Numbered from the stretch's first letter, positions 26,001 to 35,178 are shown. The stretch is DNA of 64,000 nt from DASUBV01 sp963725175 (GCA_963725175.1 CAVRXH010000006.1:372001-436000), one strand, 5' to 3'. The notes: a model not told the origin generated them from the sequence alone. A program made the numbers and translations.

Positions 26001-29000
26001 GGTGCCGACGACGAGCACGAGACAGGCGTGCTAGTGCCGGGCAGCGTCACCTCGTTGCCGTTGAAGAGTTGGTAGCCCGTCTGCGTGTACGCAGCAGTGC
26101 TCCCGCCCGGCTCGTAGACGCCCGACGTCGTGTACAGCTCGTTCCCGTCGGTGTCATATAGCGAGTACGTCAGGCCCTGCGGCGGCGCCGACGTCGGCGG
26201 CGAGATCACCCCGCCAGGCGCCACCGGCGACGGCCCACTGTCCTGCGCGCATGTACTGCCGGGGCTCGCTTGTGCGGTCCCGTCGCAGATCACATCCTGG
26301 AGGCTGGGCGTGTAAGCAGTGGTCGTCGCCGCCGACGTGCCGTTAGCGCCGGGGGCGATGCTGGATGTGATATTCCCGTCCATGTTGTAGGCATCGGTGG
26401 TGATGTTGCCGTCACCATCGGCTGAGGAACCACCCAGCAGCGTGCCGCCGCTGGTACCGCCAGCAGCAGTGTCCGGGAACACGCTTCCGTCCCAGGCCAG
26501 CGTCGAGCCAACCGCCCCCGTCCAGGACGACTCCGCAGCCTCGGTCCCCTGGTCATAGTCATAGACCGTGGAGTTGCCGTCGGGATCGGTAACCGTGACG
26601 AACCCGGTGCCAGTCGCTGGGTCCATGCAGTTGCCGGCAGCGGCGCTTACGCAGTAGCTGAGGGTGGTGGTCCAGCCCATGGGGTCGGTTTGGGAGGTGA
26701 CCTGCCCGGCGGCGTTGTAGACGTTGACGGTCTTGTCGCCGGCGTCGGGGCCGCCGGGCTGGGCGTTGGGGGCGGTGATGGTGAGCATGTCGCTGGCGAG
26801 CAGCGGGTTGCCTGTGGAGCCCTGGCCGTAGGTGTAGCTCGTGACGTTGCTTATCGGGTCGGTCGCCGAGGTCAGGTTTTGCCCGGTGTACCCGTAGGTC
26901 CACCGCCGGCCGAGCGGGTCGGTCACCGAGGTGACCAGGCCCGCGCTGCTGGAACCGATGACCAGCGCCCGGCCCGAGGCGGAGGTGATGGTCTCGCATG
27001 AGCTGGCCGATGCCGGGCAGTTCCCCGAGCCGGGTACCGGGCTCAGGTAGGTCACCGTCAGGGTGTCGCCGGCGGTGTCGGCCTCCGACACGAGCTGGCC
27101 TGCCTGGGAGTAGGTCAGGGCGTCTGAGCCGGGTGCGGGCGTGAAGGTGTAAGTCTGCGTGGTGGTGCTGTAGGTGAGCGTGGCGCCCTCGAACGCATGC
27201 GGCACGCAGTACCCGCCGGCGGTGACCAGGCCGGCCGCGCAGGAGCCGCCGGACTGCGGGGTGAAGGTGACCTGGGCGCCGCCGGGCTGGGCGACGGTGA
27301 CGTTCGAGGGCTGCGGGGCGAGCGCGAACGCCGGGGTGGCGGTGGCGGTCACTTCCAGCAGCGCGTTGCTCGCGGAGGTGGGCAGGAACAGGTCGCCGTC
27401 GGCGTCGACGCCGATGTCCTCGGGCGATTCCAGCCGGGCGGAGGCCGCCGGGCCGCCCATGCCGGTGGTGCCGCTCAGCCCGGACGCGCTGCCGGCCACG
27501 GTGTAGATGTCGCCGGCGGTCATGGACTGGCCCCGCTGGCTGCCGTTCGCGGCGGCGACCTCCTGGATCCGGTTGTTCTCGCTGTCGGCGATGAACAGGT
27601 CACCGCTGGAGTCGGTCGCGATGTCGGCGGGGAAGTCGAGCAGCGCCGAGCCGGCCGGGCCGCCGTCGCCGGTCACCCCGCTGGCCCCGGACGCGGACCC
27701 GGCGACGGTGTAGATGTCGCTGGCGTGCATGCTCTGGCCCCACTGGGTGCCGGTCCCGGCAGCGAGCTCCTGTATCCGGTTGCTGGCCGAGTCGGCGATG
27801 TACACGTCACCCCCGGCATCGACCGCCACGCCGCCGGGATTCTGCAGCAGCGCCGAGGTACCCGGGCCACCGTCGCCCGTGGTGCCGGACGCACCGGAGG
27901 CCGAGCCGGCGACCGTGTACATGTGCCCGGCGGTCATGGACTGACCCCAGCGGGTGCCCGAGGTCGCGGGCACCTCCTGGACCCGGTTATTGGCCTGGTC
28001 GGCGATGTACAGGTCCCCCGAGCCATCCACGGCGACGCCCATGGGCAGGTCCAGCAGCGCCGAGGTGGCCGCGCCGCCGTTCCCGCTGTCACCCGCGGTA
28101 CCGGACGAGCTGCCGGCCACGGTGTACTCGTCGCCCGAGGTCATCGAGATGCCCCACTGGCTGTGCGTGGCGGCCGCGACCTCGATGATCCTGCTGTTGC
28201 CGGAGTCGGAGATGTACAGGTTCCCGGCGGCGTCTACCGCCACGTTGACGGGGGTGGTCAGCAGCGCCGAGGTCGCCTTGACGCCGTTGCCTGAATCGCC
28301 TGCCTGACCCTGCGCGCTGCCGGCCACGGTGTAGGTGTCCCCGGCGGTCATCGAGATGCCCCACTGGCTGTGCGTGGCGGCCGCGATCTCCTGAACCCGG
28401 TTGTTAGCGGAGTCGGCGATGTAGACATCGCCCTGCGGATCGGAGGTCACGCCGTCCGGGGTGGCGAGCCCTGCCCCGGTGGCCGGGCCGCCGTCACCGG
28501 AGTCGAACACCGTGTACCCGTTGCCCGCGGTGTCGGTGATATCGGAGGTGGTGGCGCTGACCTCGCGGACCTCGTTGTTCCCCGAGTCCGAGACGTAGAC
28601 GTTGCCGCCGGCGACGTAGACGCCGCCGGGATCGTTCATCAGGGCCGAGGTGGCCAGGCCGCCATTGCCGGAGTCGCCCGGTGTCCCCGAGGAACTGCCG
28701 GCGACCGTGTACGCGTAGTCGGCGGTCATGGACTGGCCGAACTCGGTGTGCGTCGTGCCGGCCACCTCCTGGACCCGGTTGTTGAAGCTGTCGGCGATGT
28801 ACAGGTTGCCGTTCGGGTCACGCACCGAGGTCGGGTTCCACAGGTTCGAGGACGTGGCGATCTTGTTGTCGTCCCCGGCCGAGCAGGAGGTCCCGCCGGA
28901 CCGCCCGGATACCGTGTACATGTCGTCGGCGGTCATCGACTGGCCCCACTGCGTGCCGGTGGACGCGGGGACCTCCTGCACGCGGCAGTTGCCGGTGTCG

Positions 29001-31072
29001 GCGATGTACAGGTCGCCGGAGCTGGCGGTGGTCAGGCCCTCCGGGCCGTTGAGGCCGGCGCTGGTGGCCGGGCCGCCGTTGCCGCCTGCCCCCGAGAGGC
29101 CTGCTGAGCTGCCGGCCACGGTGTAGACATAGCCGGCGGTCATGGTCTGGCCCCACTCGGTCTCGCCGGTCCCGGCGACCTCCTGGATCCGGTTGTTGCC
29201 GTAGTCGGCGATGTACAGGTCGCCCGTGCTGCTCGAGCCCAGGTGCAGGCCTGCCGGCCACGACAGGTCCGAGGAAGTCGCCGCCTTGTTGTCATCGCCA
29301 AGCGAGCAGCCGCCGGTGCGGCCCGCGATCACGTACTCCTCGCCGGCGGTCATCGAGATGCCCCACTGCGTTCCCGACGAGGCCGGGATCTCCAGCACCC
29401 GGCAGTTGTCGGTGTCGGCGATGTACAGGCCGGTCGAGTTGACTGCGACACCCTCGGGGTTGTCCAGCAGCGACGAGGCCGCAGGCGTCCCGTTCCCCGA
29501 CGCGCCCTCCATGGCCGTCGGGCTGCCGGCCACCGTGTAGATGTCGCCGGCGGTCATCGACTGGCCCCACTGCGTGCCGGTGGACCCGGCGATCTCCTCG
29601 ATCCGGTTGTCCTGGGCGTCGGCGATGTAGGTGTTTCCGCCGCTGGCATCGACCTGAGCCGGGGCGTCCAGGGCGCCCGACGTCGCCGGGCCGTTCTGCC
29701 CCGCGTCGGTGCCGAGGCCGCTGACTGTGAAGATGTCACCGGGAGACGGCTGCGCCGCGGTGAGGGAGGTAGCCCAGTTGTCGGTCCAGCCGTAGCCCAT
29801 CGGGCCAGGGGTTCCGGCCTGGGTCTGGGCCTGTGCCTGCTGGGCGTCGTAGCTGCGGGTGAAGTCCAGGTCCGGGCCGAACGTCGGCACGGACACGTCG
29901 CTGGCGTCCTGGGTGAAGTCGCCGTTCTCGGTGTTGACCGGGTCGCCCGCGCTGCCCTGGGCGATGCCGGGAGAGGCGGCGTTATCCGTGCCGCCGGTCG
30001 TGGATCCGGCCGGGACCTCGCCGCCCACCGACGGGGCCAGCGCGGCGGTCGCGGCGCTCACCGGCTGGCCCAGCAGCAGATAGGGCTGGCCGGCCGCGCC
30101 GTCGGAGGCGGTGAAGTCACTCGCGGCGTCTGAGGCCGCGTCGTAGCCCACCGGGGTGAACATCGCCGGCCAGGAGTCGAACGCTTCCTGTACCGGGCAG
30201 GCCGGCGAGGGCCACGAGCCCGACGCCCCGGCGGCCAGCTTGTCGCTGGCGAACCCGCCGAACGTACCCGCGGCATCGGCCTCCCAGGTGTTCACTGTCC
30301 CGGAGTCCGCGCAGGACAGGTTCCCCTGCACGGTCAGGCCCCCCGTCGTGCCGATGCCCTCCACCCCGTTCAGCAGCGGCACGCTCGTGCCGGCGGCCGA
30401 CGAGGAGTACTCGCAGTTCAGCGACTCATACAGGCCAGTCCCCGTACCCGCGGACGAGGAGTACCCCGCCGCCGCGTACCCGACCGCATCAGTGATCAGC
30501 GTGTCCGCGCCTAAGCTGCCGGCCAGCGCCGGGGCGGTGCCCAGCACGGCCACGTTCCCCGTCACCGCCGACTGCCAGCTGGTGCCCAGAGCGTCGCCGC
30601 CTGAGGTCCCCGTGGTCGGGATCAGGGACGAGCAGGATCCGCTGGATGGATCGCCGATCACCAGCGCGGCATAGGCCGCGAACGCGCTGGAGGACATGCC
30701 CGCCCACGTCGCCGGGGTCACCTGAGTGACCGAGTACCCCGCGCCCTGCAGCACCGCGGTCTCGGGAGCGGTGGACTCGCCGTTCTGCAGCAGCACCAGC
30801 ACTGGTCCCGCGACAGCCGCCTTCGCCGGGGCGGCCGCCGCGACTGCCGCCACGGCCGCGCCCGCCCCCACCGCGAAGGTCACCGGAACCAGCCACGTCC
30901 CCGCCGCCAGCGCGAGAGGCAGGAACCCCGCGGTCAGCCGCCGGCATCTCCCGATGGCCTTGCGCGTTCGGGCGGCGCGGCGGCCGCGCGCGGCGCGGCG
31001 GGTGAGGGCGGCGGAAACGATGCCAGTGATCCGGCTCAGCCGGTGCCCGGCAGTCAGCGGGCGCATGTTCAT
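23087..31072 (-). CDS. Giant secreted NHL/YD-repeat Rhs protein with variable C-terminal tip
   Basis: 2661 residues in one open frame. A basic N-terminus and hydrophobic stretch (about 47-95) suggest an unusually long signal peptide. Residues 95-340 form an alpha/beta domain (VLVLLQNGESTAPETAVLQG). A DUF6531-like entry motif follows (GDPVNTENGDFTQDASDVSV). About residues 470-1235 hold twelve NHL-type blades, each like DLYIADSGNNRVQEV plus TQWGQSMTAGDIYTVAGS. Residues 1330-2440 are YD/Rhs repeats, then the Rhs core PDGLLYLLNRYYNPRLGQFT and SVDP. The last ~150 residues (after SDPTGLAYWY) are a distinct tip with two hydrophobic segments and a Lys/Tyr-rich end. The family forms YD shells that enclose C-terminal toxins; the tip's activity is unknown. 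Confidence 0.88.
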   Translation of the reverse strand: MNMRPLTAGHRLSRITGIVSAALTRRAARGRRAARTRKAIGRCRRLTAGFLPLALAAGTWLVPVTFAVGAGAAVAAVAAAAPAKAAVAGPVLVLLQNGESTAPETAVLQGAGYSVTQVTPATWAGMSSSAFAAYAALVIGDPSSGSCSSLIPTTGTSGGDALGTSWQSAVTGNVAVLGTAPALAGSLGADTLITDAVGYAAAGYSSSAGTGTGLYESLNCEYSSSAAGTSVPLLNGVEGIGTTGGLTVQGNLSCADSGTVNTWEADAAGTFGGFASDKLAAGASGSWPSPACPVQEAFDSWPAMFTPVGYDAASDAASDFTASDGAAGQPYLLLGQPVSAATAALAPSVGGEVPAGSTTGGTDNAASPGIAQGSAGDPVNTENGDFTQDASDVSVPTFGPDLDFTRSYDAQQAQAQTQAGTPGPMGYGWTDNWATSLTAAQPSPGDIFTVSGLGTDAGQNGPATSGALDAPAQVDASGGNTYIADAQDNRIEEIAGSTGTQWGQSMTAGDIYTVAGSPTAMEGASGNGTPAASSLLDNPEGVAVNSTGLYIADTDNCRVLEIPASSGTQWGISMTAGEEYVIAGRTGGCSLGDDNKAATSSDLSWPAGLHLGSSSTGDLYIADYGNNRIQEVAGTGETEWGQTMTAGYVYTVAGSSAGLSGAGGNGGPATSAGLNGPEGLTTASSGDLYIADTGNCRVQEVPASTGTQWGQSMTADDMYTVSGRSGGTSCSAGDDNKIATSSNLWNPTSVRDPNGNLYIADSFNNRVQEVAGTTHTEFGQSMTADYAYTVAGSSSGTPGDSGNGGLATSALMNDPGGVYVAGGNVYVSDSGNNEVREVSATTSDITDTAGNGYTVFDSGDGGPATGAGLATPDGVTSDPQGDVYIADSANNRVQEIAAATHSQWGISMTAGDTYTVAGSAQGQAGDSGNGVKATSALLTTPVNVAVDAAGNLYISDSGNSRIIEVAAATHSQWGISMTSGDEYTVAGSSSGTAGDSGNGGAATSALLDLPMGVAVDGSGDLYIADQANNRVQEVPATSGTRWGQSMTAGHMYTVAGSASGASGTTGDGGPGTSALLQNPGGVAVDAGGDVYIADSASNRIQELAAGTGTQWGQSMHASDIYTVAGSASGASGVTGDGGPAGSALLDFPADIATDSSGDLFIADSENNRIQEVAAANGSQRGQSMTAGDIYTVAGSASGLSGTTGMGGPAASARLESPEDIGVDADGDLFLPTSASNALLEVTATATPAFALAPQPSNVTVAQPGGAQVTFTPQSGGSCAAGLVTAGGYCVPHAFEGATLTYSTTTQTYTFTPAPGSDALTYSQAGQLVSEADTAGDTLTVTYLSPVPGSGNCPASASSCETITSASGRALVIGSSSAGLVTSVTDPLGRRWTYGYTGQNLTSATDPISNVTSYTYGQGSTGNPLLASDMLTITAPNAQPGGPDAGDKTVNVYNAAGQVTSQTDPMGWTTTLSYCVSAAAGNCMDPATGTGFVTVTDPDGNSTVYDYDQGTEAAESSWTGAVGSTLAWDGSVFPDTAAGGTSGGTLLGGSSADGDGNITTDAYNMDGNITSSIAPGANGTSAATTTAYTPSLQDVICDGTAQASPGSTCAQDSGPSPVAPGGVISPPTSAPPQGLTYSLYDTDGNELYTTSGVYEPGGSTAAYTQTGYQLFNGNEVTLPGTSTPVSCSSSAPSMSLPCATIDAEGVVTQLSYDAQGDPVSSSTPDGNGSELATTTDTYNADGEQLTEVDPDGNVSGANAGNYTTSIVYNADGDETSDTGGGGTGHTDTARTTSYGYDASGNQTTVTDARGFTTTTAYNADDQATLVTNPDGDADLTCYDGNAQVTQTVPPAGVAANSLTAASCPTLYPAGFGDRLASDATTQAYDAAGQLTMVTTPAPVGHSDSETTSYAYDPAGNLTTTTAPATANSGSAQVTTETYNADDDVATVTTGAGTSAVSTVSYCYDANGDMTSMVYPDGNASGAAPCETSAPWTVSPSAHPAQAAYQTAYSYDSVGELVSTTTPATTAAPSGAATTLTYDSDGNVLTSTDPDGTTMTYTYTPQGQAATVSYSGSSARSVTSTYDADGQQTGMTDGSGTSSYGYDSFGELTSAENGASQTVGYQYNADGGVTGITYPLPSAATWASTDTVSYGYDNADELTSATDFNGHQITIGHTADGLPDSAALGSTGDTVATTYDNTGRPSLISLNNSSSTLQSFAYSDAPAGNVLSETDTPSSSKSPAVYTYDAKGRVTSMTPGTGAALNYSFDASGNLTSLPTGASGTYDNAGELTSSALSGTTTDYSYNADGEQLTASQGATTVSSGTWNGAQELTAYSNSAADMTTATYNGTGLRTSTTTTPSGGSAATQGYVWNTSPAVPQLLMDSTNAYIYTAGNTPAEQVSLTAGTVTYLVADSLGSVRGTVSSSGTLTGTTSYDAWGNPQTAGGLTATTPFGFAGGYTDPDGLLYLLNRYYNPRLGQFTSVDPDLSQTLEPYAYGGGDPVLNSDPTGLAYWYIYDTWKSLTHLTDDEDYDYSVKMTQEIAVVIKKAGDVVVSTSAFLSMLAGVLAKFMHHSRVVAIVATVALALAAAGWTVKLTYKIVKKFLKWWNSGPGKHRKDGWWIKTHFNGDPFQPYYYQHYYKRSCTKGPTGGKYDRCGSPGIVGKNPS

Positions 31073-31277
31073 GGGATCCTCTCGGCAGGCATGACGGCCG
31101 CAGGAGAACCTGCTGCGTGACCCGTCAGCTAATGGTGAGTTCCCTCAGTCATACCTGGAGAAAGAGAGGTAAGAAAGCCACAAAAGAGTGGCACGCGAGA
31201 CTCTATACTTACCCGGCTCTCGTGATATGGAATAAGCACAGGACAATCGAATTAGCAGTAAATAAGACAGGCGTGGT

Positions 31278-31320
31278 CGCGGTAAATTTCAACCGCGGTA
31301 AATAGGACGTCGCGGTAGAT
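31278..31320. repeat. Three direct repeats of CGCGGTARAT
   Basis: CGCGGTAAAT at 31278-31287 and 31294-31303, and CGCGGTAGAT at 31311-31320, spaced 16 and 17 bases. They sit in the AT-rich region about 210-250 bases upstream of the giant Rhs gene. Their phasing is about one and a half helical turns. They could be binding sites for a regulator of the Rhs promoter. Confidence 0.5.
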
Positions 31321-31628
31321 CTAGGCAAGGCACAGGGATATTAATCGCCGGATGATGGCAGACGGCCGACCAGGGCACGGAAATCACGTAGGCGCAGGTC
31401 AGCGGAGCGAGCAGTCAGGCCCAGGCACCAGCCCGCCACGCGCGGCCAGGCGGCGCACGCCGGCACGTTGTCCTGGGGCGAACTATTCATGTTCCGCCGG
31501 GTAATATCAATGCGAGAGCAGTCATGCCCGGCACCGTTGGTGTCATCGTTAAAGGAGTCTCTCGCCGGGATGCCGATGCAGGTGTGCGGCCGCCACCCGC
31601 CGCTTGAGCTGACTCATCCCGCTCAGCG

Positions 31629-31862
31629 TCACGCTATTTCCCTGGAATAGCTGATAGGCCGTCTGGGGGGTTCAGGCTCCGTGCCGTCGGCGGCCGGGAT
31701 CGCCCGCAGTATCGCGAGGACGAGCAGCACCACGATCACCAGGGATCCCCGTGTCACCCGAGGGTAGGCACCGCCCGGCGCGGCGTCCTGGGGTGAACTA
31801 CTCAGCTCCGGCGGCCGTTTGCGGCGGTCTGGTCCTTTTTCGCGTATGCGGATCCGCACCAT
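31629..31862 (-). CDS. Doubtful small single-helix membrane protein
   Basis: Up to 77 residues: a Lys/Arg-rich N-terminus, one hydrophobic helix (SLVIVVLLVLAILRAIPAA) and a proline-rich polar tail. The layout (basic start, one helix, short tail) is plausible for a small membrane protein, but no family is recognised and the ribosome site is weak. It may be chance. If real, it would read towards the Rhs gene. Confidence 0.3.
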   Translation of the reverse strand: MVRIRIREKGPDRRKRPPELSSSPQDAAPGGAYPRVTRGSLVIVVLLVLAILRAIPAADGTEPEPPRRPISYSREIA

Positions 31863-32013
31863 TCCGGCGGTACTCCGAGTATCACGGCCGGGAACGGGGC
31901 ATTTGAGGGAAAGGACCGGACGCGAAAAGCCGGTCCCGGCTCACGGTCAGTGCCGACCGGCCGGTACGGTTCCGGTCTGCCCGCCGCCGTCGGCCTGGAG
32001 GAGACAGCACGCC

Positions 32014-32358
32014 GTGACCAGTCGCATCGATGCCGCCATCGAGGCCGTGAGCGAGAACATCGGCGGGTGGGTGCCCGAGAGCGCCCTGGACCTGGATGAG
32101 TTCCTGGCCGGGCTGCCGCGCCTGTTCGAGACGCTGGCGACCTCGGTCGCCACGGTGGCCGAGATGCTCGGCGCCGAGTATCCAGTCGACCCGGCGCTGC
32201 CCGAGCACCTGCTGGAGATCGCCGCGACGGTCGCGGGCATGGGCGACCTGGCGGCGGAGGCACATAACATTCACCGGATAGCGCACGCCGCGCAGCTTGA
32301 GCGGATTGAGGACCCCCGCCCGAATGAGCAGCTCTGGGACGTCGTCGAGAATCAGTGA
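32014..32358 (+). CDS. Small helical protein of unknown function, partner of the FtsK-like gene
   Basis: About 114 residues from a GTG at 32014, with GGAGGAG roughly eight bases upstream. The sequence (IDAAIEAVSENIGGWVPESA, then LDEFLAGLPRLFETLATSVA and LPEHLLEIAATVAGMGDLAA) is entirely helical and acidic, with no membrane segment or cysteine motif. It resembles a small antiparallel helical bundle. It is 13 bases upstream of the ATPase gene and so likely forms an operon with it. Function unknown. Confidence 0.65.
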   Translation: MTSRIDAAIEAVSENIGGWVPESALDLDEFLAGLPRLFETLATSVATVAEMLGAEYPVDPALPEHLLEIAATVAGMGDLAAEAHNIHRIAHAAQLERIEDPRPNEQLWDVVENQ

Positions 32359-32371
32359 GAATCCGCCGGCA

Positions 32372-34264
32372 ATGGCGGCGCGCGACGGGCGGGGCGGGAG
32401 CCCGCGCTGGCGCCGGGCCGCCGGGACGGGCGTGCTGGCCGCCGGGGTGCTGTACGGCGCCGGGCTAGCCGCGGGGGCGGCCAGGCTGACGCCGCTGGCG
32501 GTCGCGGTCATCTGCGTCGCGCTGGCAGCCGGAACCATCGTGGCCGCGCTGCTGATCATGGACGCCGGGCCGCGGGCCGCCTACACGGGCGCGTGCGGGA
32601 CGGTGGCGGCCGGCTGGCTGGGCTTCGCGGCCGCGGCGACGCCGGGCCCGGGCCCGCCGCCGTGGCCCTGGCGATCCCGGCGGCCGCGCTGGCCGCCGCC
32701 TACCCGAAGGTCGCCGCCAGGGAGGCGGACGCCGCCCGGCGGGCCAGCGAGGCGGCCGACGCCGCCGCGGCGGCGGCCGAGCAGCGCCGGTGGCCCGACC
32801 TGCTGGGCCGGATCGGGCACCAGGGCGTGATGTTCGCCGGGCGCGAGGAGACGCTGGCGGGCTACCTGGTGCACCTGCGGCTGCCCGGCTCGGGGCGGGT
32901 CACCTACTCGGGCCTGGTGCCCTCCACCGAGGCGCTGGAGGTCGCGGCGCGGCTGCGGCACGGCTCGCTGCGGTTCGAGCGCGGCACGCACGCGCACCAG
33001 GTGGTGCTGCACGTCGCCGTGCGGGACGTGCTCGCTGAGACCGTGCCGCTGCCGGCCAGCGCCAGCACGCTCAGCATCACCGCGCCCCTGCCGGTCGGGC
33101 TGTTCGAGGACGGGCAGGTCTGCGCGGTCACGCTGCGCGAGGTGGCCACGCTGATCGTCGGGCTGCGCGGCTCGGGGAAGTCGAACCTGCTGAACGTGCT
33201 GCTCGCGCAGCTCGCCCGCTGCGCCGGACGTGCTGATCTTCGCCATCGACCTCAAGGGCGGCCGGATGGCCGCGCCGTGGATCGAGCCGTGGCTGGCCGG
33301 CCGGGCGGACCGGCCGATCGTGGACTGGCTGGCCACCGACCGCGACGAGGCCGAGCGGATGCTGCGCGCCTGCCTGCGCGCGGTAGGGGCCAGGTCCCGG
33401 TCTGGCAGCGGCGGGGAGAAGATCAGCCCGTCGCCCCGGCAGCCGGCCATCCTGCTGGTCTGCGACGAGATCGCGGTGATCCTGGGCATGGGCACCGGCG
33501 GCCCGCGCAGCTCGCTGGGCGGGACCACCAACGCGGCGCTGGCCGGGCTGGTCACCCAGCTCGTGATGACGGGCCGCAGCGAGGCCATCGACCTGATCAT
33601 GGCGACGCAGCGGGGCACGGTGACCATGCTCGGCTCGGCCGACCTGAAGTCGCAGTGCGCGCTGCGCATCGGCCTGGGCGTGTCCTCGGAGGCGGACGCC
33701 CGGCTGATCATCCCCGACGACGTCAGGATCGCGGCGGACCTGGCCAGGCTGCGGCACCCGGGCACCGGGATCGTGCAGCAGGGCAAGACCGGGCGGGTGC
33801 TGCCGGCCAAGTTCTACCGGATCGAGCACCACGAGATCGGCGCCATCGCGGAGCGCTACGGCAGCGTCCGGCCGGGCCCGGACAAGCTGCTGGAAGAGGC
33901 CCTGGGCGACGACTACCAGGCCCGCTGGTCGGCGGACCGGGTGGCCAGGATCCCTGGCATCGGCACCGCCGCCCGGCCGATGCCCGGCGGCCCGGCCGGC
34001 GAGCAGCCCGCCGGCGCCGCGAGTCCGGCGGACGACCCCGCGCGGGAGCGGATGACGACGCTGCTGCGGTCGGCCGGGGTCAGGGGCATGACCATCCCGG
34101 TGCTCGCCGGGCAGCTCGCCGCCGCCGGGCACCAGGTCGGCCAGGACGACATCCAGCGCTGGCTGGCCCAGGAGGCCGCCGCCGGGCGGGTGCAGGACGC
34201 CTCGTTCGGCCGGTGGAAGTGGGCAGCGGCCACCGATCCGGCCACCGATCCGGCCGGAAGCTAG
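32372..34264 (+). CDS. Membrane-anchored FtsK/SpoIIIE-like ATPase, frame-broken
   Basis: Start ATG 32372. The N-terminus has hydrophobic segments (about residues 17-36, 42-60 and 68-88). Breaks near 32641-32660 and 33221-33232 must be bridged. The middle frame has the Walker A GLRGSGKSNLLNVLLAQLAR, and the last frame LIFAIDLKGGRMAAPW, Walker B-like ILLVCDEIAVIL, then TQLVMTGRSEAIDLIMATQR and the motor core. A C-terminal winged helix (residues about 560-625) ends ASFGRWKWAAA. These are features of the SpoIIIE/FtsK/TraB group of DNA pumps. It is too short to be chromosomal FtsK, so a plasmid-transfer, conjugation or secretion role is possible. Its stop overlaps the convergent formate dehydrogenase gamma gene. 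Confidence 0.75.
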
Positions 34265-35178
34265 CTGGCGCTGCCGCGCTGGCCGGCGATGACGTACTTC
34301 GGGTCGGCCACCGACGCCGGCCCGGCCCTGAACACCCCGAACCTGGTCGCCAGCGATCCCCCGGCCAGCAGCCCGGCCGCCGCGAGGCCGGCCACCCGGC
34401 TGCGCGGCGCGGCCAGCGCGGCGACCGCCCCCGCCGGGGTGAGCCAGCGCGCCGCGCGCATCATCTGCCCGGCGCCGCCGCTCGCGTAGGTCTCGCTGAC
34501 CAGCCCGGTGCGGTGCTCCAGGTCCAGCGCCGCCGCCGTCTCGATGGCCGCGCCGAGCACCGCCAGCCGCGCGGCGGGGCCGCATTCGGCGCGGGCGGAC
34601 CGGCCGCCTAGCGCCGTGGCGGCCAGCCCGGCCGCGCCCGCCGACGCCATCGCGCTGCCGGCGAACAGGAACGGGAGCTGGCGCTGCGCCTCGTGCCAGG
34701 CCGGCACGGCGGTGTCGGCGAGCAGCACGCCGGTGTAGGTGGCCAGCAGCGGCCCGGTCAGCGCCGAGCCCGCGCCCGCCGCCGCGCCGAGGCCGGGTGC
34801 CACGCCGGTCACGTCGCTGGCCGCCGCCGCGCCCGCCAGCGAGGCGTGCGCGGCCAGCAGCCAGGCGCCCATGCTCATCGGCGAGGTCGGCTTGGCCACC
34901 CGGAGCATGTTCAGGAACCGCTCGGGGCGGCCCAGCTCGGCGATCAGGAACCCGGTGCCGCCGAGCGCCGCCGCGGCGGCGGTCAGCCGCCCGGCCCTGG
35001 CCAGCGCGGGCCGGCCGGTCGCGGCGGCCGCGGCGCCCAGCACCGCCGATGCCCCGGACAGCCCGCCGAGGAACAGGTAGGCCGGCAGGTGCGGCTCCTT
35101 CCAGCGCGGCATCTTCAGCATCGGCCGCCCGTAGTAAGAACGGAAGTCCGCCTCGGGGACCTGCGCGACCTCGGTCAC
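34261..35178 (-). CDS. NrfD-like membrane anchor (formate dehydrogenase gamma-type subunit)
   Basis: About 305 residues from a GTG at 35178 that overlaps the beta-subunit stop (GTGA). It reads TEVAQVPEADFRSYYGRPML, then LPAYLFLGGLSGASAVLGAA, followed by seven to eight further hydrophobic segments, ending ADPKYVIAGQRGSAS. The pattern P(A/M)(Y/F)LFLGGLSGAS is the NrfD/PsrC family of quinone-linked membrane subunits. Its place after the iron-sulfur subunit makes it the anchor that passes electrons from formate oxidation to the quinone pool. Unlike the classical FdnI gamma subunit it carries no haem-b histidine pattern that I can see. Confidence 0.85.
   Translation of the reverse strand: MTEVAQVPEADFRSYYGRPMLKMPRWKEPHLPAYLFLGGLSGASAVLGAAAAATGRPALARAGRLTAAAAALGGTGFLIAELGRPERFLNMLRVAKPTSPMSMGAWLLAAHASLAGAAAASDVTGVAPGLGAAAGAGSALTGPLLATYTGVLLADTAVPAWHEAQRQLPFLFAGSAMASAGAAGLAATALGGRSARAECGPAARLAVLGAAIETAAALDLEHRTGLVSETYASGGAGQMMRAARWLTPAGAVAALAAPRSRVAGLAAAGLLAGGSLATRFGVFRAGPASVADPKYVIAGQRGSAS

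Larger units (their letters stand above)
31073..32013. other. 940-base intergenic region upstream of the Rhs gene, lower GC in its first third
   Basis: The part from about 31117 to 31320 is markedly AT-rich for this genome and holds the three CGCGGTARAT repeats. Two related stretches beginning TCCTGGGGYGAACTAYTCA occur at about 31470 and 31787. A doubtful minus-strand gene (31629-31862) is listed separately. A plus-strand open frame at 31117-31305 has no clear ribosome site or family and is not called. Confidence 0.5.

Noticed and set aside
27350..29750. Regularly repeated sequence about every 190 bases, first thought to be a CRISPR-like array.
   Set aside because: The repeats are degenerate and in frame, and encode NHL blades of the Rhs protein.
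31117..31305. 62-codon open frame in the AT-rich region upstream of the Rhs gene.
   Set aside because: No ribosome site, no family, codon use unlike neighbouring genes; more likely regulatory DNA.
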